A stretch of DNA of 5,716 nucleotides from positions 1 to 5,716 of the forward strand of contig JAWXCM010000239.1 in assembly GCA_034408745.1 (NCBI GenBank), written 5' to 3'. Positions 1-5,716 of this stretch are shown piece after piece (the first letter of the stretch is position 1; each line of letters begins with the position of its first letter). This DNA is from JAWXCM01 sp034408745. Its GTDB lineage: Bacteria > Acidobacteriota > Terriglobia > Bryobacterales > Bryobacteraceae. The notes under the pieces are model-generated. The model was not told the origin of the DNA, made no database searches, and worked only from the letters and a program-made list of their open reading frames with translations. A program made the translations under genes and the position numbers.

Positions 1-1
1 C

Positions 2-1255
2 CGCCCTGCCCACGCGTCCTGGCTGAGTTTCGTCCGGACTATGGGGGATCTTTCTGACGACCAGGTTGTTGTGTTCCAGCGTCTCGGTGCGTTCCTGGAG
101 GCGCTGGACAAAACGCCGATGACCAAGAGTTACAAGATGATCGTGCTGCTGGCCATGCTGGCGGAGGATGCCCTGCCCGGGGCGATCAGCATCGAAGCGT
201 TGATGCGGCGCTTTGCTGAGATTGCTCGGCGCTACGCGCTCGTCCGGACGGAGGTGGGTGCGGCGCTGGAGGATCCGGCGGCGCTGCGTACTCTATTAGA
301 AGAGAATCCCATCAATGCCTGGGTGGAAGGCAAGGGCACCGGCGGCACCGCGTTCTTCACTTACGACCAGGCGAGGTTTTCGACGTCCTTCGATGTTCCT
401 CCCGAGCAACGGGAGGCGGCCCAGGATCTGATCCGCGAGCTGGTGGAGTGGCGGCTGGGCGCCTACCTGCATCGGGTTGAGTTGACGACGGGGGCGGACC
501 GGATCGTGTGTCGAGTGGGGTTGACCGACGGGCAGCCGGTTCTGCTGCTACCGCTCAGGAATCGGACTGCCGGCATACCCGAGGGGTGGGTGGATGTCGG
601 GATCGATGGCATCCCGCACCAGGCGAACTTCGCTAAGAGCGATGTGATGGCTATCCAGGTGGTGGGTAGTGACGTCAATTCGCTGCCGGACATTCTGGGG
701 CGTTGGTTTGGCGTCAAGACTAACGAGCCTGGCGGCGGCCTGGTGGTCGAGTTTGTTCGGGAGGGCTCGGGCTATGTTCTGGCGCCGACCAAAGGAGCGG
801 TACCAGACGGCCCGCGCCTGTGGGCGAGTTACGTTCGCGCCGACGTGCCGAAGTTGTTTGGCTTCGAGTTCAAGGGGTTCCAGTCCCAGTCCGGGGTTGT
901 GGAGAGAGACCAGCTGATTCTGCTGTTTGTGACGTTGGATAAGAGCGGGAAGCCAGATGAGCAGAAGTACGACGATGGGTTTGTGTCTGCTCGGGAGTTT
1001 CGGTGGCAGAGTCAGAATCGGACGAAGCGGGATAGTGATGCCGGGCGGCGGCTGGAACAACACGCCGCGAAGGGGATCAGCGTGCAGCTGTTCGTGCGGC
1101 CGGTGGCCAACTTCCGGGGCACTACGCAGCCGTTTATCTACTGCGGTCCCTTGATCTTTGATCGCTGGGAGGGAGACCAGCCGATCACGGTTTGGTGGCA
1201 GCTGGAGGAAGCTGTACCGGACCCGCACTGGGGCGTGCTACGGCTCCCTAGTTAA
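2..1255 (+). CDS. C-terminal part of a large DUF3427-type helicase-like defence protein (5' end outside window)
   Basis: The frame is open from the left edge (base 2) with no stop before the first ATG at 41, so this is the 3' portion (417 visible residues) of a longer gene, ending at TAA 1253-1255. Numbering from Met at 41: residues 27-45 carry the MTKSYKM..LLAML signature that follows the helicase core in long DEAD/DEAH defence helicases, and 86-110 a nPi.aW...g..FfTYd segment. A middle section (about 135-245) includes QANFAKSDV and LGRWFGV. Residues about 260-388 match the DUF3427 pattern as I know it: FVTLDK, Y.D.F, FRWQSQN, an LFVRPV strand, PFIYCGP and PITVWWQL. In this family a PLD-like nuclease and SF2 helicase usually precede this region; both would be off-window, so ATP-driven translocation is inferred only from family architecture. 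I see no membrane segment or signal peptide. The exact role of DUF3427 is not known to me. A helicase-less relative is possible. The DUF3427 call is moderate; the partial status is firm. Confidence 0.72.
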   Translation, partial: RPAHASWLSFVRTMGDLSDDQVVVFQRLGAFLEALDKTPMTKSYKMIVLLAMLAEDALPGAISIEALMRRFAEIARRYALVRTEVGAALEDPAALRTLLEENPINAWVEGKGTGGTAFFTYDQARFSTSFDVPPEQREAAQDLIRELVEWRLGAYLHRVELTTGADRIVCRVGLTDGQPVLLLPLRNRTAGIPEGWVDVGIDGIPHQANFAKSDVMAIQVVGSDVNSLPDILGRWFGVKTNEPGGGLVVEFVREGSGYVLAPTKGAVPDGPRLWASYVRADVPKLFGFEFKGFQSQSGVVERDQLILLFVTLDKSGKPDEQKYDDGFVSAREFRWQSQNRTKRDSDAGRRLEQHAAKGISVQLFVRPVANFRGTTQPFIYCGPLIFDRWEGDQPITVWWQLEEAVPDPHWGVLRLPS

Positions 1256-1268
1256 TAATGGCAATCGC

Positions 1269-1307
1269 GACGCCCCGGGATTCTAAGTACCTGAACCCGG
1301 GGGTGTC
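1269..1307 (+). terminator. Imperfect GC-rich stem-loop 13 bases after the helicase-like gene
   Basis: CCCCGGG at 1273-1279 pairs with CCCGGGG at 1296-1302 around a 16-base loop. Allowing G1303 to bulge, GACG (1269-1272) also pairs with TGTC (1304-1307) through one G-U, giving 11 pairs. Its position just downstream of a stop codon suits a transcription end point or a 3'-end protecting structure. No T-run follows (the next bases are ATGCGCC), so it is not a classical intrinsic terminator. It could be a Rho-associated or mRNA-stabilising hairpin, or chance. Confidence 0.33.
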
Positions 1308-1442
1308 ATGCGCCTTATCGCTGACGAACAGCTTTGGACATCACACGTTCAGATTGCGAATGCCGTCTTAAGATTGTTGGTCTTGTTCGTCAGTTAGCGT
1401 CTCAGAGGGACGGATTCGCCACTGGTCATCACAGGCAGGCGG

Positions 1443-1448
1443 TACAAT
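1443..1448 (+). promoter_or_regulatory. Possible -10 element for the TIR-like gene
   Basis: TACAAT differs from the sigma-70 -10 consensus at one base and sits about 97 bases before the chosen start at 1545. No good -35 hexamer lies at 16-18 bases upstream (CACTGG at 1420-1425 is poor), so either an activator assists or this is chance. Transcription from here would give a leader of roughly 90 bases containing both small hairpins. Confidence 0.25.
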
Positions 1449-1525
1449 TCTTCCCACGTGGCGCGCCGGAATCGGACTGGCCCGTTGAATCCATCAGTGA
1501 CCGATCAAGGATCGTTATCTTTTAC

Positions 1526-1540
1526 GAAAAGGAGCTTTTC
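1526..1540 (+). promoter_or_regulatory. Shine-Dalgarno site inside a short perfect hairpin
   Basis: AAAAGGAG at 1527-1534 is a strong ribosome-binding site, ten bases before ATG 1545, and it decides the start of the TIR-like gene. The same bases form a perfect hairpin: GAAAAG (1526-1531) pairs with CTTTTC (1535-1540) around the loop GAG, so the site is partly paired when folded. The stem has only two G-C and four A-T pairs, so it is weak and may simply breathe. Translational damping of a toxic product is a possible reading, not a demonstrated one. Confidence 0.5.
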
Positions 1541-1544
1541 ACCG

Positions 1545-2435
1545 ATGGCTCGCCGGACCCCACCCACAGAACCTCGCCAAGCACGACTCACTGTCGAACA
1601 AATGCGCGCCGGGATCACAAGGATAAACAGACGCCTCGACGACCTTGAGCTATTTGACCCCAACGTGATATCCGAGCGATGGGCTCCCGAGGTCGTGGCC
1701 TTACAAACAGCCATCGAGGAAACTCTCGCCGCTGTCTTCGGTCCCAATACCGTCCAGTTCAATCGCTACGCTAGTGCGACAAACTTGGATCATGGCGCTA
1801 TCACCATGTCCATGGGTCCCCAAAATCCGTCTCGGGACCGCGCCGATGCGCAGCGTTATCTAACCGAGGGCAAGCGCAGCGCTATCCTTCTCCTCCGCCA
1901 AGCAATTCGTGGAATGGAAGAAGAAATCACTCACCAACAAGACGAGGCAGCCCCAAACCAGATCCCCATCGGAACTACACCACCAACTCTAGCCAGAAAG
2001 GTTTTCATTGTTCACGGCCACGATGAAGGCGTACGCGAGGCGGTTGCGCGGTTCCTTACTCAGATAGAGTTCGAGCCGGTCATCCTGCACGAGCAGGCCA
2101 ACCAGGGACGTACTATCATCGAAAAGGTTGAGGCCCACGGAGACGTCCCATTCGCCGTCGTGATTCTTACGCCAGACGATGAAGGCCGGGCGCAAGACGG
2201 CGACCTGCGGCCACGCGCCAGACAAAACGTGCTCCTCGAGCTGGGCTTCTTTTTAGGGCGACTTGGCCGCCGCAACGTCTGTGCTTTAAAACGCGGCGAA
2301 CTAGAAATCCCCTCCGACTTCGACGGCGTCGTCTACGAACAATTTGACGCCAACGGGGGATGGAAACAGGCTCTCGGGCGCGAACTCCAAGCCGCGGGCT
2401 TCGAAATCGACTGGAATCGGGTCATGCGAACATGA
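1545..2435 (+). CDS. TIR-like nucleotide-binding protein (Cap12/Pycsar TIR-type domain), 296 aa
   Basis: The C-terminal half (about residues 150-290) is a TIR-like domain of the type found in Cap12 CBASS and Pycsar effectors and in many predicted nucleotide-binding proteins. Visible marks are KVFIVHGHDE at 152-161 (first strand and nucleotide loop), ILHEQANQGRTIIEK at 180-194, AVVILTPDDEG at 204-214, RQNVLLELGFFLGRLGR at 226-242 with E232 as the likely catalytic glutamate, and EIPSDFDGVVYE at 254-265. Relatives hydrolyse NAD+ or nucleotides once activated, causing abortive infection; activity here is inferred. Residues 1-145 are mostly helical-looking, with LDDLELFDP, a R.AP.V..L...IEETL..VFG.NT stretch and an acidic end (MEEEITHQQDE); I do not recognise this domain, and it may sense or oligomerise. 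No membrane segment is seen. ATG 1545 is preferred over GTG 1458 because of its strong Shine-Dalgarno. No CD-NTase or cyclase gene is in the window. GC content is lower than in hsdR (hand counts of 35 and 33 of 60 in two rows). Confidence 0.88.
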   Translation: MARRTPPTEPRQARLTVEQMRAGITRINRRLDDLELFDPNVISERWAPEVVALQTAIEETLAAVFGPNTVQFNRYASATNLDHGAITMSMGPQNPSRDRADAQRYLTEGKRSAILLLRQAIRGMEEEITHQQDEAAPNQIPIGTTPPTLARKVFIVHGHDEGVREAVARFLTQIEFEPVILHEQANQGRTIIEKVEAHGDVPFAVVILTPDDEGRAQDGDLRPRARQNVLLELGFFLGRLGRRNVCALKRGELEIPSDFDGVVYEQFDANGGWKQALGRELQAAGFEIDWNRVMRT

Positions 2436-2450
2436 ACAAGATAGCTGTAC

Positions 2451-2798
2451 TCACCCCATGCGCACTGGAAGGTCAGCCACCATCCACGCAAGGCGCCATG
2501 CTGACCGGGCATACGTCTCCGCCTCCTCTATGCCGGGCAGGTACTCCTCGTGGACAACGCGATTTCGCAGCCTGCGCAGCTGGTTAATCTCATCAATAGC
2601 ATCCTGCGGCAAGCCACCGTGCGTGATCAGGACGTCGTAGACCTTGGTAGGGGTGCCCGGGCGATTGACCCTGCTGTTTACAAACCAGGTCGTGATCGCT
2701 TTGTCGAGGCGCATGTGCCAGTCCGCGATCAGAGCATGAGGTGCGTTGACGGCCATCGTCCTCACCATCTCGTCGAAAGTTGTCCAATTCCGTTCCAT
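2451..2798 (-). CDS. Small HEPN/DUF4145-like protein, coupled to hsdR, 115 aa
   Basis: This is the last gene of the hsdR transcript, starting 8 bases after its stop, so co-translation is likely. The predicted protein is helical. Residues 20-40 (PHALIADWHMRLDKAITTWF) form a first helix like those opening HEPN/DUF4145 folds, and INQLRRLRNRVVHEEYL at 71-87 contains the Rx4H motif R78-N79...H83, whose RN...H form is typical of HEPN proteins. In active HEPN toxins this motif is the RNase site; in DUF4145-type and other members it can be structural. DUF4145 domains also occur fused to Type I restriction subunits, which makes a stand-alone partner of HsdR plausible. No MNT-type nucleotidyltransferase antitoxin is visible beside it. 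ATG 2798 is chosen for its purine-rich site; an in-frame ATG at 2831 overlaps hsdR and lacks such support. The gene ends (TGA at 2453-2451) 15 bases from the convergent TIR-like gene. Family assignment is moderate; RNase activity is unproven. Confidence 0.72.
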   Translation of the reverse strand: MERNWTTFDEMVRTMAVNAPHALIADWHMRLDKAITTWFVNSRVNRPGTPTKVYDVLITHGGLPQDAIDEINQLRRLRNRVVHEEYLPGIEEAETYARSAWRLAWMVADLPVRMG

Positions 2799-2801
2799 AG
2801 T

Positions 2802-2806
2802 TCCCC

Positions 2807-2808
<2 letters not shown>
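2802..2808 (-). promoter_or_regulatory. Ribosome-binding site of the HEPN-like gene, overlapping the hsdR stop
   Basis: On the - strand the hsdR stop TAG (2809-2807) runs straight into AGGGGGA, which matches the Shine-Dalgarno core at five of six bases and lies 3-4 bases before ATG 2798. The overlap means a ribosome finishing hsdR sits on the next gene's binding site, a usual sign of translational coupling. The spacing is on the short side. Confidence 0.5.

Positions 2809-5716
<2,908 letters not shown>

Larger units (their letters stand above)
1256..1544. other. 289-base intergenic gap and leader of the TIR-like gene
   Basis: No convincing gene is present. The row 1321-1380 has only 28 G/C of 60, well below the flanking large genes. 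The gap holds an imperfect stem-loop at its left end, a possible -10 element near 1443, and two small perfect hairpins close to the next gene: CGATC/GATCG at 1502-1506 and 1510-1514 with loop AAG, and GAAAAG/CTTTTC at 1526-1540. Two tiny + ORFs, 1258-1371 (37 aa, two bases after the upstream stop) and 1308-1397 (29 aa), show no recognisable features. The length suggests that the TIR-like gene has its own promoter rather than relying on the upstream helicase gene. Confidence 0.6.

Noticed and set aside
548..1228. 226-codon - strand frame opposite the helicase-like gene
   Set aside because: Composition is proline- and arginine-rich with no recognisable motif, and the + strand carries a clear conserved protein over the same bases.
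1258..1371. 37-codon ORF starting two bases after the helicase-like stop
   Set aside because: The position would permit reinitiation, but the peptide has no recognisable feature and the ORF runs through the GC-rich stem-loop. The nearby 29-codon ORF at 1308-1397 is rejected for the same lack of evidence.
1455..1467. Palindromes CACGTG and GGCGCGCC as an operator
   Set aside because: They are short, overlapping GC-rich palindromes with no second copy nearby and no regulator gene in the window.
1458..1544. GTG 1458 as start of the TIR-like gene (29 extra residues)
   Set aside because: No Shine-Dalgarno precedes it, the added residues look like non-coding sequence, and a strong AAAAGGAG lies ten bases before ATG 1545.
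2389..2401. AAGCC-GCG-GGCTT inverted repeat as a terminator
   Set aside because: It lies inside the TIR-like coding region, has a 5-bp stem and no following T-run on either strand, so chance is the simpler reading.

Overview
The window is a slice of a bacterial anti-phage (defence) island. The coding DNA is GC-rich, Shine-Dalgarno sites are ordinary, and no IS, tRNA, CRISPR or plasmid gene is visible. This fits a high-GC bacterium, probably a proteobacterium, but the sequence does not identify a genus and I do not assert one.

Layout. On the + strand, bases 2-1255 are the 3' part of a large gene. Its last ~130 residues look like the DUF3427 domain that ends many DEAD/DEAH-type helicase-like defence proteins; the helicase motifs would lie beyond the left edge. 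A 289-base non-coding gap follows, with an imperfect GC-rich stem-loop, a possible -10 element and a short leader hairpin that contains a Shine-Dalgarno site. Bases 1545-2435 (+) encode a 296-residue protein with a C-terminal TIR-like nucleotide-binding domain of the Cap12/Pycsar-effector type and an N-terminal domain I do not recognise. On the - strand, entering from the right edge, is hsdR (5716-2807, 5' end missing), the motor and nuclease subunit of a Type I restriction-modification system. Eight bases after its stop comes a 115-residue gene (2798-2451) with an Rx4H motif of the HEPN/DUF4145 kind.

The two + genes and the two - genes run convergently. The TIR-like and HEPN-like genes end only 15 bases apart with no room for a terminator.

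How they may work together. HsdR would act with HsdM and HsdS, presumably encoded beyond the right edge, to cut unmodified incoming DNA. The TIR-like protein is a candidate abortive-infection effector (NAD+ or nucleotide hydrolysis). The HEPN-like protein is either an RNase-type effector or a non-catalytic accessory of HsdR. The two small genes and the gap are visibly less GC-rich than the large flanking genes, which suggests separate acquisition. The most interesting points are the HsdR-coupled HEPN-like gene and a TIR-like effector with an unrecognised sensor-like N-terminus and no cyclase visible nearby.
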